The notes under the pieces: model-generated
Database searches by the model: none
Told to the model about the DNA's origin: nothing
The model's input: the letters and a program-made list of their open reading frames with translations, nothing else
In this document: positions 35,561 through 46,690 of the stretch, one piece after another
How positions within the stretch are numbered: the stretch's first letter is position 1
Layout: each line of letters begins with the position of its first letter
Assembly (NCBI RefSeq): GCF_000004075.3
Contig: NC_026660.2
Coordinates: 26,539,498 to 26,603,497, forward strand
Source: Cucumis sativus
Taxonomy: Eukaryota > Streptophyta > Magnoliopsida > Cucurbitales > Cucurbitaceae
Direction: 5' to 3'
Length of the DNA stretch: 64,000 nt
Made by a program: the position numbers and the translations under genes

Positions 35561-36969
35561 TTAATGATCCTGCTCATCAACATTGTTTCTATGCTTCTTT
35601 AGATAGCTCAAAAACCCATCAATTAACTTCTCATCTCTTTCTTTGTTCACAAACAAATCCTTCATCTCTCTTATTCTCTCTCTATAAACCTTACCTTCTT
35701 CCTCCACCATTACCAACTTCAATGATTCGGCCACTGAGTCCCTCGTAAACGAACCATCCAATTCGCTCCTTGGAACGCAGTAACCCATCTTCTTCTCTTC
35801 CAACACTCTCGCAATGATTCCTTGGTCCGCCACAAAAGACAGTAACACCAACGCTCTTTCACTCTGAATCGCTTCCACAACAGAGCTCCAACCAGAGTGT
35901 GTCAAAAACCCACCCACCGACTCATGCCCCAATATCTTCAACTGCGGCGCCCAAGTGGTGCACACAACACCCCGCCCTTTGGTTCGTTCCTCGAATCCCT
36001 CGGGCAGCTCAATCGGTTCAGGGTCAGATAGTCCGAGCCGTGTCCTTAAAACCCAAAAAAACGAAAACCTCGATTGTTCCAACCCCAAAGCGATCTCTGT
36101 TAGTTCGTGTTGATTAGGTTTGGCCTCACTCCCGAATGCCACGTAGACCACAGAACCTTTAGCTTGTTTGTCCAGCCACTCTTTAATGGACTGCCACGTT
36201 GGATTGTCTTCCTTCAAATCGTACTCCGACGTAGGTAGTTGACCAACTGGTAAAACGGTTTTATGGTGTATATCTTCAAGCAGTTGAATCCACTCCGGTT
36301 CGAATTCAGGGAAGGCTCTCACAACCACTAAATCGCTGTAGTGAGCACTCATTTTCAAGCGATCAATATCGGTAACTCCGGTGGTATTACCAGCTACGAA
36401 GTCGAAAAGCTTTTTAATTTCGAAGTGACGAAATGCTACGGTAGTGGGGAAAGGGATCCAGTCGGGAGGAACCGTAAAATCCTCCAGTTTCATGCGACTG
36501 TCCCCTGACATGGGACCGACGAATGCGAGAGATTGGAGAATAAAGATGGTGAAGAAAGCTGTCTTAATCCGGAGATTGGGTCCGATCTCTTGACCAACCC
36601 AATAGGGAGCAAAGTCGTACAAGATCCAATCTGCATCGGAAGTTTGAAGAAAGTCAGAGAGGGGTTGTTTGAGGGCGTCGAAGGCTTTTTTGAGAAACTG
36701 AACTTTGTCGTAAGGGAGATCGGATGTGGCCTCTTGCGTCGGGGAGGCAGATTATGGAGTTGAGGCAGAGGAATTTTGACGAAGCTGAGAAAAGGAGATA
36801 GATGAGGAGGGAGTTGTGTTGGGAGACGGTCGATGTTTTTGGGGGTGGAAACGAAGGAGACTCGGTGACCCTTTTGAGCAATGAGTTTGGAGAGCTCAAG
36901 ATAAGGAATCATATGGCCGAAAGCTAGCCATGGGAACATTACTATATGGAGATTCTTGTCGACGGACAT
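35561..36969 (-). pseudogene. UGT91-family glycosyltransferase copy C, broken by a 2-nt frameshift
   Basis: Nearly identical to copy A over its whole length and into both flanks. Compared with copy A it has two single-base additions at about 36734 (CTCTTGCG against CTCTGCG) and 36741-36744 (GGGG against GGG). Together they shift the frame after about residue 76 (PQLHNLPP), so the N-terminal part and the 353-residue C-terminal part lie in different frames. The rest is well kept, including the PSPG box with HSGWSS, so the break is recent. It keeps the promoter-proximal module shared with copies D, E and F. An assembly or base-call error is possible, because both additions lie close together. 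Confidence 0.85.
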
Positions 36970-37032
36970 GGTAGTCTGTGAAGAGGCGGGAGGTGCTTGG
37001 TTTGATGGTGGTGCAAAATGTAAGTAAAGTTA

Positions 37033-37078
37033 TAATGGAGGTGTTGTTGCGTTGGATGTATGAGTAATATATATAAAT
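37033..37078 (-). promoter_or_regulatory. Shared UGT promoter module with TATA-like box, copy C
   Basis: A TAATGGAGGTGTTG..TTGGATGTATGA..ATATATATAAATA arrangement (plus-strand reading) about 65-110 bases upstream of the copy C start. The same order of blocks stands upstream of copies D, E and F. The A/T-rich end is in the expected place for a TATA box. Confidence 0.5.
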
Positions 37079-40029
37079 AGGATAGTAAGATCAAAGTTGT
37101 GGACAGTTGTCATCTCACACTTCCTTTTTTATTCTTTATATTTATATTAATTAGTCTAATATTCAAGTATTAAATTAACATTCCCTTTCCAAGTTAATTT
37201 AATTATTTTTTATATTAAAAAACTATTTTTCTTTATATATATATATATTAAATATACCAATTTTCAATCTTAAAAATATTTTTTTTTATTAAATTTACAT
37301 CGAATCTAATTTTATTTTAATTATTTTTCTTACTAACCTTTTGTTTCTAATTTTAATTGTTTAATCTCCCTGTTTTTTCATAAAAATATGAAATGTTGGA
37401 AAAAATTAAAAGAAAAGTTATGATAACAACGCTTTTGTCACTGTATTTTCTAAATTACAAAAGTAGCAAATTTAAAATCGGATAGTCATCTAATAGCATT
37501 ATGATATCCGTATAATATATCTAATTGTTTTTCATATTTACAACAAATAAATAATAGGTGTTATGAACGGTTCTTTTTTCTTTTTTCAATTTTCTCTTTT
37601 CGGTGCAATTTTCCTAAAAAATATTTGTTTAAAATTTTAGTTACAATAACATAATTTATTGTATTTTTTTAAAAAATGTATTTTTTTATCATCAATATTA
37701 AAACCTAGATTCTAATTTCATTTACAAATTTCAATTTTATATTTTTCTTAAAAATATGTTTTTAACATTTAAAAGTTTTCATTTTTTTAAATAATGATAT
37801 TTAAGTAGTTTAATGAATTTTGTTCGTGGGGATTCATTTAGGGTGTTTAAATAAATTTCATTGTTATTTTGAAAATTCTTGTGAATTATGCATTACTCAA
37901 TAATTTGATTTGATGTTTTTGAATTTTTGTTTCATAATTTAGACATGTAATAGTTTTAATTGATGAGAATAGTTTTATTTCATTCATAGGGTTTTGAGTC
38001 ATCCCCATGATCAAAATCAGACTAGGCAACAAATAAAAAAGTTTTCTTTTAAAGGAAGTGGAAGTTTCCATAAACTAAAACTACTCTATTTTTTACAATA
38101 ATTTGGGACTAAACCCAATTTCTAAAAAAAATTCATATTGTCACGTTTTTGTCATTATTAGAAAAACATTATAATTAAAAATACTTCAGAAAAGTACGTG
38201 GAATTAAATAGTTTTCTAAATGAAATATTTGAAATAATATATTGTAACTTTATAAAGTTTTGTAAGACATCTTTCTTTTTTTTACTTTAAGGTGTGCTAG
38301 TTGATATGTTATAATTAAATTTATCTTTGCACTCCTCCATCAAACCATGTTATCAAAAAGATGCTTTACGAAGATTTTGTGTCCATAGTTGTTTCATTTT
38401 TATTCCATATTAATTTTTTATTTTTGATCCTCTATTTTAAGATTTACCTCTATTGAATGGATGAAGTTTCAAAACTAACATCATCTTAATTCATTATATA
38501 TACAAAATATTTTTAAACACACGTATCTGTACGGAAATTTTATGTACATGTGTACATGTGTTTATATTAATTATATTTGATGATGTATAAATGTATTGTT
38601 AGTTACTATTCATATGATCAACACAGCTCTATAGAACGTTAAGATTGTTTCATCTTATAAGTTATTATTTATTTCGTCAACACAATCCGATTTTGAAATC
38701 ACCATCAAACTTTAGAGTACAATACATGGTGATATATTTGGTGAAATCTGTCCTTTATCCATTACTTTTTTCATTGGGGTTTGTTAATAATTGGAATCAT
38801 GCAAAAAAAACTATTAAATAATATTTATTATATTATTTTCTTCAATAATAACATAACAATAATTGTATAACCAATCCACTTAAATATAATTCATAAGAGA
38901 TTAAAAATAAATATGTAATCTCACCAACTTTCTGATTTAATTATACTAAAAAAATATATCAGATTGTTCATCATTTTGTCTTTCATGGGAAATTAATGGA
39001 GTTTGTGCTTTTTTTTTTTTTTTGAGATATTCTAATTATCTCCTAATTTAAAGATTCGTAAATTTTAAAATGTTTTGCTGTCAGTGTATGAAGAGCTGTT
39101 GCTTGTTCAGGATATATAATTAATTAGATTTATAATAGAATATTGAAAAGTTTAAAGATTGAATAATCAAGATTCAATATTCTTACAGTATGTAAATAAA
39201 ATGATTTAGTAACATCAATTTTGGTTGAATTAAATAATAAAGTAACAATAAATTATTTTGGGCTTCTTTATTTTGTTTTTATATTTATATGTAGATATTT
39301 TGTAGCTAAATATTATTTAATCTAAAAGTTATATATATCAATACATCTAATTTATATATGAATAATTCAAATATTACCAAATTGGTTCCCTACCCTTTCA
39401 AATTTATGTTCACAGCAGATTCTTAAGTTTTGATATTTCTTTCATTTTGCATGCATGACATTAATAAAATCTTTAAAAATTAGCGATTCCTTAAATTGTT
39501 TTAAAATGTACCATACACTTACAAAGTTGTATATAACGCATAAAAGTGTTTGTTTTTAGAATGGAAAAAAAAAATAAAGAATAAGATAAAAACTCAAAAT
39601 TAAAAGCTTATCTATATTAGACACAAATGAAAATGTTAAGAATTGAATATAAATTTATTTTTTAAGTTAGACATAAATTTCTGAAGTTTGAGAAAACAAT
39701 TAACTTAATCTGATATGTATTTGTTCCATTTTCTAATATAACATAGAAAAAGCTGCCCTAGTAAAGAGCTAAGAGACGAAGAGATCAAAACAACCAAACA
39801 AGTCTAAAAGAAAAATATATAGAACACGAGAAAAAGTATTCAAGGAGGCTTTGATAGTTACCACGAATTATTTCGAAAGAAATCCCAACGGGAATTCAAA
39901 TTACAAAAGAAAACCTGGAGCTGCACAACTTGGCTAACCTACCAAGATATTGAATGCAGAGAAGAGAATATGAAACTAAGGAATGAAGACTGTGATTGCA
40001 CTCCCATAGCAACGCATACCATCCACATT

Positions 40030-40120
40030 TTTAAAGTGCATTGTCAACGTTTCTATGAGTCTTCAAGTAGCTTAGAAATTGATCTATTAACCTCTCCTCC
40101 CTTTCTTTGTTCAAGAATCA
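40030..40120 (-). pseudogene. UGT91 3'-end relic (copy B-like)
   Basis: About 90 bases match the last codons and 3' flank of UGT copy B (31.21-31.34 kb), with the TGTCAAC-TTTCTATGAG-CTTCAAGTAGCTTAG and TTGATCTATTAACCTCTC stretches recognisable. Similarity stops at TTTCTTTGTTCA. Together with the matching flank to the left it shows that copy B was once duplicated here and then mostly lost. Confidence 0.75.
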
Positions 40121-41379
40121 TATTTTTAATAATTAAAAATACAATTATAATTTTTTATAAAATTAGTGACAAATGAATGAAAGATAAAATATATAATCTA
40201 TAAATGAATTGGAATTTTAATAATATACTTTGATCTAATTATTTAATTATTTAGAAATATTAATCCAAATTTAATATGAGAAGGAGGAAGTCGATAACAA
40301 AATTTAAGTTTTAACAAAAACTGTTAAGACAAAGGCACCAAGAAAACAATAAGGAAAATTAAATTTTGACAAGTAATAAAAAAAATGACAATGTCTTAGA
40401 TTGAACGCAAGATATTTGAGAGAGAAAGCAAATACCATGGCATTTTTATAACTACAATATTTCAATCATTATTTACAAAAGTTACATTATTAGCCCAATT
40501 TTTCAGTTAGTTTTCATTTTGTTCATAGTTATGAAATAGTTTATAAAAATTTCCTATTAAAAAAAAACTCTTTTTATTTTAGCTAAATTATAAAAACTAC
40601 TATCAACTCTGTGTTTGGGTTAAAAGATATCAACTAAAATTTTTAAATAATGCTCTTACTCTCTGGAAAATAGTCCAAAAATATTTTTATGTTAGTTTGA
40701 AATGAAACCACTAAATTTTTTTTTAAAAATATCTCTAAAATATTGAAATGTTTCATTACTTAATGTAAGAAAAAAATGAGTAAAAATACTCTCAAAATTT
40801 GAAGTTGAAATCGTAATTTAAATTTACACTGATATGTATTTTCACATTTTCATAATAGTAAAAAAATCAATGAATCATGAAAATGACACTAATATAAATA
40901 ATTATATAAACAATACACATGTTTATTTATTTGAAAATAATGAAATATTTATTTATTGATTTAAATTTACTTTTAAATTTTTTATTTTTATATTTTCAAG
41001 AATATGCATAGAAATAAAAAATTATGGAAAATTAAAACTTTAATATATCCATTAACATTCATGTTTTAAACATTGGTTAAAAGGTGAAATTTCAAAAAAT
41101 CTAACGACATTCAAATATAAAAATTCCTCATCTAAAACATAGAAAACAAGAATTAGTCAAAAAAAAAAAAAAGAATCTCACACTTATAGATTTAGCAACT
41201 ATCACAGTGTACGAATAGTCAAATACATCTTTTATTTGACAACTAACAATATGCTAATTATCAAGATCGATTGTAATTATAATATGATTTTAACGAAACT
41301 TAAAATTTAGGTTAAATAGAAGGAAAAAAAAGGCTATGCAAGAATTGGAGGTATGATTTTACGTTTCTTCTCCTCCAAC

Positions 41380-41880
41380 TAAATCAATACCCTCAAAAAA
41401 GAGACCATACGTACGTATGCTTAATGCTGTCGTGAGGTACAAAACAGAGAAAATGCAGTGTTACTCATGCCATTGCCAGTTATACTACACTGTTATCAAT
41501 AAATGGTCACATGCCTATTGAATGTATTTAAATCAGCTGCAGATCAATGTTAGATTTTAGATACATAAATATTATATATGTTTTCAAGTGTGAATTTACA
41601 GTCTAAATATATAGAGTATAGTATTATAGCAGAGAAAAAATAGTTGACTGGACCTTCGACAACACAGATTATTGCATCAATTCAAAATTTGTCAAGTGTC
41701 CATTTTTAAAAAAAATATTTGTCCTTTTACGTACTTATAGAAAGAAAAGTATGAAGCTTAAGCTGAACCTAAATATATAGCATCTAATATGTAAAAGTGA
41801 TTGTGGATCGATCGATGTATGTTTTTTGTGGTAACGCTAGGAAGAGAATAGGTGTTAGATCACCGTTGCTTAAAGAAAAA
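41380..41880. repeat. Direct repeat block, first copy (3' flank of UGT copy D)
   Basis: It shares ordered blocks with 43.62-43.99 kb: AGACCATACGTACGTATGC, GCTGTCGTGAGGTACAAAACAG, TATTGAATGTATTTAAATCAG, CTAAATATATAGA, and GAATAGGTGTTAGATCAC at the end. It also shares blocks with 48.97-49.24 kb (GGACCTTCGACAACACA, AGAAAAGTATGAAG, TAAGCTGAACCTAAATAT). It is a duplicated UGT downstream flank. Confidence 0.7.
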
Positions 41881-41898
41881 TAGGTTTAGAAAACTTAT

Positions 41899-43036
41899 TT
41901 AAAATGCATTTTTATTTTTATCTTTTATCTCTCTTATCGTTTCTCGGTAAACGCTTCCAACAATCTTACCTTCTTCCCCTACTACTACTAGCTTCAATGA
42001 TTCTGCCACCGCATCCCTTCTAAACGAACCATCTAATTCATTCCTCCGAATTGAGTAACCCATCTTCTTCTCTTCCAACACCCTAGCATTGATTCCTTGA
42101 TCTGAAAGAAATGTCAGTAACACCAAAGCCTTTTCATTTTGAATCGCTTCCACAAGGGAGCTACAACCACAGTGTGTCAAGAACCCACCCACCGACTCAT
42201 GCCCTAATATTTTCAACTGTGGCGCCCAGGTAGTCCACACAACACCCCGCGCTTTTGTTCGTTCCTCAAACCCCTCCGGTAATTCAATTGGGTCTGGGTC
42301 GCTTGGTCCTCGTCGTGTCCTAAAAACCCCAAAGAATGGCAGCTCTGATTTTTCCAACCCTAAAGCGATTTCTGTCAATTCATTCTGACTGGGCTTAGCC
42401 TCACTTCCAAATGCCACGTAAACCACCGAATCTTTGGGTTGTTTGTCCAGCCACTCTTTAGTCGTCCGCCACGCTGGATTCTCATCCCCTATTTCGTACT
42501 CCGACGTTGGAAGTTGACCTACTGGGAAAATAGGTTTACCGTAAAGATCACCAAGTAATTGAATCCACTCCTGTCCAAATTCAGGGCAGCCTCTCACAAC
42601 CACTAAATCGCTGTAGTGGGCAATCGTTTTCATGCGATATAAATCAGAAACTCCGGTGATGTTACCGGCTACACTGTCGAAGACGTTCACGATTTCGAAG
42701 TGGCGAAACATCACGTTTGTTGGGAAGGGAACCCAACGAGGGGAGTCATAAGGCCTTTTTGAGAAACTGAACCTTGTCGTAAGGGACATCGGAGGTGGCC
42801 TCTGCGTCGGGGGGTAGATCATAGATTTGAGGGAAAGGAAGTTTGACGAAGTGAAGAAAAGAGGATAGATGGGGAGGGAGTTTGGTGGGGAGACGATCGA
42901 TGCTTTTAGGAGTGGAAACGAAAGAGACACGGTGACCTTTTTGAGCAATAAGTTTGGAGAACTAAAGAAAAGGAATCATATGGCCGAAAGCTAGCCATGG
43001 GAAGATGACTATATGAAGATTGTTGTCGACGGCCAT
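41899..43036 (-). pseudogene. UGT91-family glycosyltransferase copy D, degenerate
   Basis: The start ATG at 43036 and the first 24 codons (MAVDNNLHIVIFPWLAFGHM onward) match the intact copies. Then a Glu codon has become TAG in the LELSKL block, and about 240-280 bases between the KVQFLKKAF and SPHWVPFPTN blocks are missing, with a frame change. The remaining C-terminal part is readable, with the PSPG box core as HCGCSS. An 18-base-scale insertion follows EEEGKI (VGSVYRET), and the last about 30 residues are replaced. The lesions are several and independent, so this is an older pseudogene than copy C. Closest relatives are copies E and F. Confidence 0.9.
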
Positions 43037-43089
43037 GGTAGTCTGGGGGGAGTAGATTGGTTTGGTAGTGCAAAATATTATTTAAAATA

Positions 43090-43128
43090 ATGGAAGGTGT
43101 TGGATGTGTGAAAGGAAAGATATATATA
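43090..43128 (-). promoter_or_regulatory. Shared UGT promoter module with TATA-like box, copy D
   Basis: The AATGGAAGGTGTTGGATGTGTGAAAGGAA block is followed by TATATATA at 43121-43128, about 85 bases upstream of the copy D start. It matches the modules of copies E and F. Confidence 0.45.
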
Positions 43129-43619
43129 ATAGAATATATTATAAAATATTGTTGTGCTTTCTTTTTAATTTCAGACCCAAATTGAAGTGCAAAATAGCTT
43201 ACAAGAAGGACATAGAGGCCGTCTCTTCTTCTTTGTTGCTGTACACGTGGACGAGGTAAGATCTCTCCTTTCTTTTCATTCCTCCACTTCACCAAAGAAA
43301 GATAAAAATGAAAAGAAAGAAAATACCTACCTTTCCTTTCACTCTTTCTTCTCTGCAAACCCCAAAACTTTCTTTAATGAAGATGAAGGAGAAGAAGAAG
43401 ACTACAACATTTACATGGTTCTACAAAAAAATGCCTACATCTACTGAAGGAATCACTTTCCTTTAAACAATTAATGTTTAAAGATGAGTATAATATTTCT
43501 TTTCCTTTTTCTGTATCTACTGTAAAAAGAAATTAATGTACGTGAAAACTTAGATTAATTTTTTTTTATACACTTGGAAATAACTGAAAAACCAATATTG
43601 TTTAAATTCAATGCCTACA

Positions 43620-43985
43620 ACTAAATCAATGAGCTCAAGGAAGAAACCATACGCGTATGCTTATGCTGTCGTAAGCTACAAAACAGAAAAAATGAACGTG
43701 TTACTCATGGGACTATCAATAATGGCTGCATGCCTTTATATATATTGAATGTATTTAAATCAGCTATCAATATTAGATATTAGATATATAAATATTATAT
43801 TCTTTTTCACCTTTGAATTTATACTCTAAATATATAGATTACAGTATTAGAGGAGTAGAAAGAAAAGCCCAAATATTGCATCTAATTTGTGAAAGTGATT
43901 GTGAATCGATCACTCCCTAAAAAAGATGTATATTTTTCAAGCTAACACTACCAAGAGAATAGGTGTTAGATCACAATTCCTTAAA
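43620..43985. repeat. Direct repeat block, second copy
   Basis: It matches 41.38-41.88 kb: AAACCATACGCGTATGC, TGCTGTCGTAAGCTACAAAACAG, TATTGAATGTATTTAAATCAG, and the ending AAGAGAATAGGTGTTAGATCAC. It has no UGT coding sequence immediately beside it, which suggests that a UGT copy was lost or that only the flank was duplicated. Confidence 0.7.
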
Positions 43986-44190
43986 GAATATATTTTGTCA
44001 AATTTTTTATTTTTGACAATTTTTCTACTGAAAATATATTCACATAAATATTTTTAAGTATTTAATTCTAAAAAGTTAACTTTTTTATTTTAAAAAATTG
44101 AAAGGTATCTCAACCATTTAAATAGCTTTTTATCTTATTTTTTAACCATTTTTATCCAAAAATAAATAAATAAGTTTAAAATAGATTATT

Positions 44191-44437
44191 TTAAGTTAAT
44201 CCAAAACGGATAGAAAATTTTGAGTTATAAAATTTATGGACATAGTTAGTAGTTGCTAAATATTTTTGAAAAATTCATTTACCTAATTTTAGGCCGGGAG
44301 TGGAATCTAAGGTATTATTTTAAGTTAATCCAAACAAGAGAAAATGTTGAGTTATAAAATTTATGGATATAGTTAGTAGTTGATAAATACTTTTGAAAAA
44401 TTCATTTACCCAATTTTAGGTTGGGAATGGAATATTT
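44191..44437. repeat. Tandem duplication, two units of about 128 bases
   Basis: Units begin TTAAGTTAATCC at 44191 and 44320 and share TTGAGTTATAAAATTTATGGA, ATAGTTAGTAGTTG and AAAAATTCATTTACC. A third, more diverged relative lies at about 49.74-49.85 kb upstream of the copy F 3' end. Confidence 0.8.
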
Positions 44438-44992
44438 TTCTTACTTTAAATAAATAAATGTATAGTTTATAATTGTGATTTCCCCCAATGAAGGTTATGG
44501 CCAAATGTATAATAAATAAAGACAATTATTAGTTGTTTGTCATTCTATCTATGTCTTTCCATCTCCAAGCCCACACAAGTAAAATTAATAGTTATTTTTT
44601 TAAAAGCAACTTTTCATTCTCACCACACAAAAATAACTTTTAATTTGACTTTTGTATAGTTGACGGATGGAATGACATTTTGTATCTAATTTTTCCAAAA
44701 AAAGAAAAAAAAAAGGTTTAGTCTAAAGATGTACATGTGATTGGGGACGAGGAGAAAATGAACATCTGATTATTAGATTCTGATGTGCTATGAGTCTTAG
44801 GATTGAGTAACAAACTCAAAATACACTAAAGAAATTTGAAATCATTCTACTAAACTTATATTTACTTCAAATTTTATTGAGAGTGAAAAGAAACTAAGAT
44901 TTTACATTATTAACATTCAAATGGAACAACAGCAAATAAAAGAAGCACCTTATCAAGATTGGTTACACGTAAAAATTCCATGCATACTCACC

Positions 44993-46393
44993 TCAAAGTT
45001 GTTCCTTCTTGCTTATTTTTTCTTTCATATGGTCCAATAGCCGATCAATTAATTTATCATCTCTCTCTTTATTCACAAACAAATCTTTTGCCTCCCTTAT
45101 CGTTTCTCGGTAAATCTTACCTTCTTCCTCTACTACTACTAGCTTCAATGATTCTGCCACCGCATCCCTTGTAAACGAACCATCTAATTCATTCCTCGGA
45201 ACTGGGTAACCCATCTTCTTCTCTTCCAACACCCTCGCATTCATTCCTTGATCTGCAAGAAACGTCAGTAACACCAAAGCCTTTTCACTTTGAATCGCTT
45301 CCACAACAGAGCTCCAACCGGAGTGTGTCAAGAACCCACCCATCGACTCATGCCTCAATATTTTCAACTGTGGCGCCCAGGTAGTCCACACAACACCCCG
45401 CCCTTTGGTTCGTTCCTCAAACCCCTCCGGTAATTCAATTGGGTCTGGGTCGCTTGGTCCTCGTCGTGTCCTAAACACCCAAAAGAATCGCAGCTCTGAT
45501 TTTTCCAATCCTAAAGCGATTTCTGTCAATTCATTCTGACTGGGCTTAGCCTCACTTCCAAATGCCACGTAAACCACCGAATCTTTGGGTTGTTTGTCCA
45601 GCCACTCTTTAATCCTCTCCCACGCTGGATTCTCATCCCCCGTTTCGTACTCTGACGTTGGAAGTTGACCTACCGGAAAAATAGGTTTACCGTATACATC
45701 ACCAAGTAATTGAATCCACTCTTGTCCAAATTCAGGGCAGCCTCTCACAACCACCAAATCGCTGTAGTGGGCACTCATTTTCATGCGATATAAATCAGAA
45801 ACTCCGGTGATGTTACCGGCTACACTGTCGAAGATCCTCATGATTTCGAAGTGGCGAAACACCACGTTTGTTGGGAAGGGAACCCAATGAGGGGAAACAG
45901 TAAAATCTTCTGGTTTAATTCGGTTATCGCCGAACATGGGTCCGACAAATACAAGAAATTCAGGAGTGAAAATACTAAAGAAAGCAGTTTTGATACCAAG
46001 TGTGGGTCCGATGTCTTGACTCAACCAATAGGGAGCGAAGTCGAACAAAATCCAATCGACATCGGAAGATCGAAGAAAGTCAAAGATGGGTTGCTTGAGG
46101 TCGTCGAAGGCCTTTTTAAGAAACTGAACCTTGTCGTAAGGGACATCGGATGTGGCCTCTGCGTCGGGGGGCAGATCATTGATTTGAGGGAAAGGAAGTT
46201 TGACGAAGCGGAGAAAAGAAGAAAGATGGGGAGGGAGTTTGGTGGGGAGACGGTCGATGTTTTTGGGAGTGGAAACGAAAGAGACTCGGTGACCTTTCTG
46301 AGCAATAAGTTTGGAGAGCTCGAGAAAAGGAATCATATGACCGAAAGCTATCCATGGGAAGATGACAATATGAAGCTTCTTGTCGACGGCCAT
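44993..46393 (-). CDS. UGT91-family glycosyltransferase, copy E, 466 aa, intronless, intact
   Basis: Full-length family member: start MAVDKKLHIVIFPW, catalytic-type His in IAFGHMIPFL, Asp in WILFDFAPYW, PSPG box starting WAPQLKILRHES, core HSGWSS, ending LADQ. Unusual here are Arg in place of Gly (ILRHESMGG) and Met in place of Val within the box. The C-terminus KEKISKKEQL is shared with copy F. It is closely related to copy F, including 3' flank, 5' flank and an upstream GA-rich tract, so the pair arose by a block duplication. Probably cytosolic; the sugar donor and acceptor cannot be told from sequence. Confidence 0.93.
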   Translation of the reverse strand: MAVDKKLHIVIFPWIAFGHMIPFLELSKLIAQKGHRVSFVSTPKNIDRLPTKLPPHLSSFLRFVKLPFPQINDLPPDAEATSDVPYDKVQFLKKAFDDLKQPIFDFLRSSDVDWILFDFAPYWLSQDIGPTLGIKTAFFSIFTPEFLVFVGPMFGDNRIKPEDFTVSPHWVPFPTNVVFRHFEIMRIFDSVAGNITGVSDLYRMKMSAHYSDLVVVRGCPEFGQEWIQLLGDVYGKPIFPVGQLPTSEYETGDENPAWERIKEWLDKQPKDSVVYVAFGSEAKPSQNELTEIALGLEKSELRFFWVFRTRRGPSDPDPIELPEGFEERTKGRGVVWTTWAPQLKILRHESMGGFLTHSGWSSVVEAIQSEKALVLLTFLADQGMNARVLEEKKMGYPVPRNELDGSFTRDAVAESLKLVVVEEEGKIYRETIREAKDLFVNKERDDKLIDRLLDHMKEKISKKEQL

Positions 46394-46437
46394 GGTATTC
46401 TGGGTCGGTTGCTTTGGTAGTGCAAAATGTCATATTA

Positions 46438-46468
46438 AATAATGGATGTATGAAAGGAAGGATATATA
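46438..46468 (-). promoter_or_regulatory. Shared UGT promoter module with TATA-like box, copy E
   Basis: An AATGGATGTATGAAAGGAAGG block followed by TATATA at 46463-46468, about 70-75 bases upstream of the start codon. It is slightly shorter than in copies D and F because the GGTGTT part is lost. Confidence 0.5.
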
Positions 46469-46499
46469 ATATAAATTAGAAAGGTAGAAGGAAGAAGAT

Positions 46500-46690
46500 A
46501 ATGGAACGGAATACAAAAGAAAACAAGAAAGGGAAGAAAAAGTGAAGTTGGTAAGGTATAAGGAAGAAAGAAAAGAAAGCAAAATTAGGAGACTGTCTTT
46601 GTTGGATGGGAAGAAATAAGAAGAAGGAGAGCGAGAGGGAGAGAGAGAGAGAGTTTAGGGATGTGAGAAGAGAAGAGAGATAATTGAAAT
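46500..46690. repeat. GA-rich purine tract upstream of UGT copy E
   Basis: A purine-dominated stretch ending in a GAGAGAGAGAG run (about 46.63-46.66 kb) and GTTTAGGGATGTGAGAAGAGAAGAG. A matching tract with the same ending motif lies upstream of copy F (52.15-52.40 kb), so it belongs to the duplicated block. Confidence 0.75.

Larger units (their letters stand above)
36970..41898. other. 4.9-kb intergenic region with duplication relics
   Basis: Mostly AT-rich. Segments at about 38.61-38.77 and 39.69-40.12 kb match 29.19-29.42 and 30.56-31.34 kb, the downstream side of UGT copy B, but the foldback element has no counterpart here. From about 41.38 kb sequence appears that recurs at 43.62 kb and, in part, at 48.97 kb. 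A poly-T run occurs near 39.01 kb. No intact gene recognised. Confidence 0.55.
43130..44992. other. Intergenic region between UGT copies D and E
   Basis: It contains the second copy of the direct repeat block (43.62-43.99 kb), a tandem pair near 44.19-44.44 kb, and otherwise AT-rich unique sequence. An open frame at 43.19-43.45 kb (plus) is purine-rich and shows no family similarity. Confidence 0.5.

Noticed and set aside
45851-46420. A 189-codon plus-strand open frame opposite UGT copy E (with similar ones opposite the other copies)
   Set aside because: It is an antisense shadow of the UGT codon pattern. The same frame recurs opposite each copy and has no family similarity.
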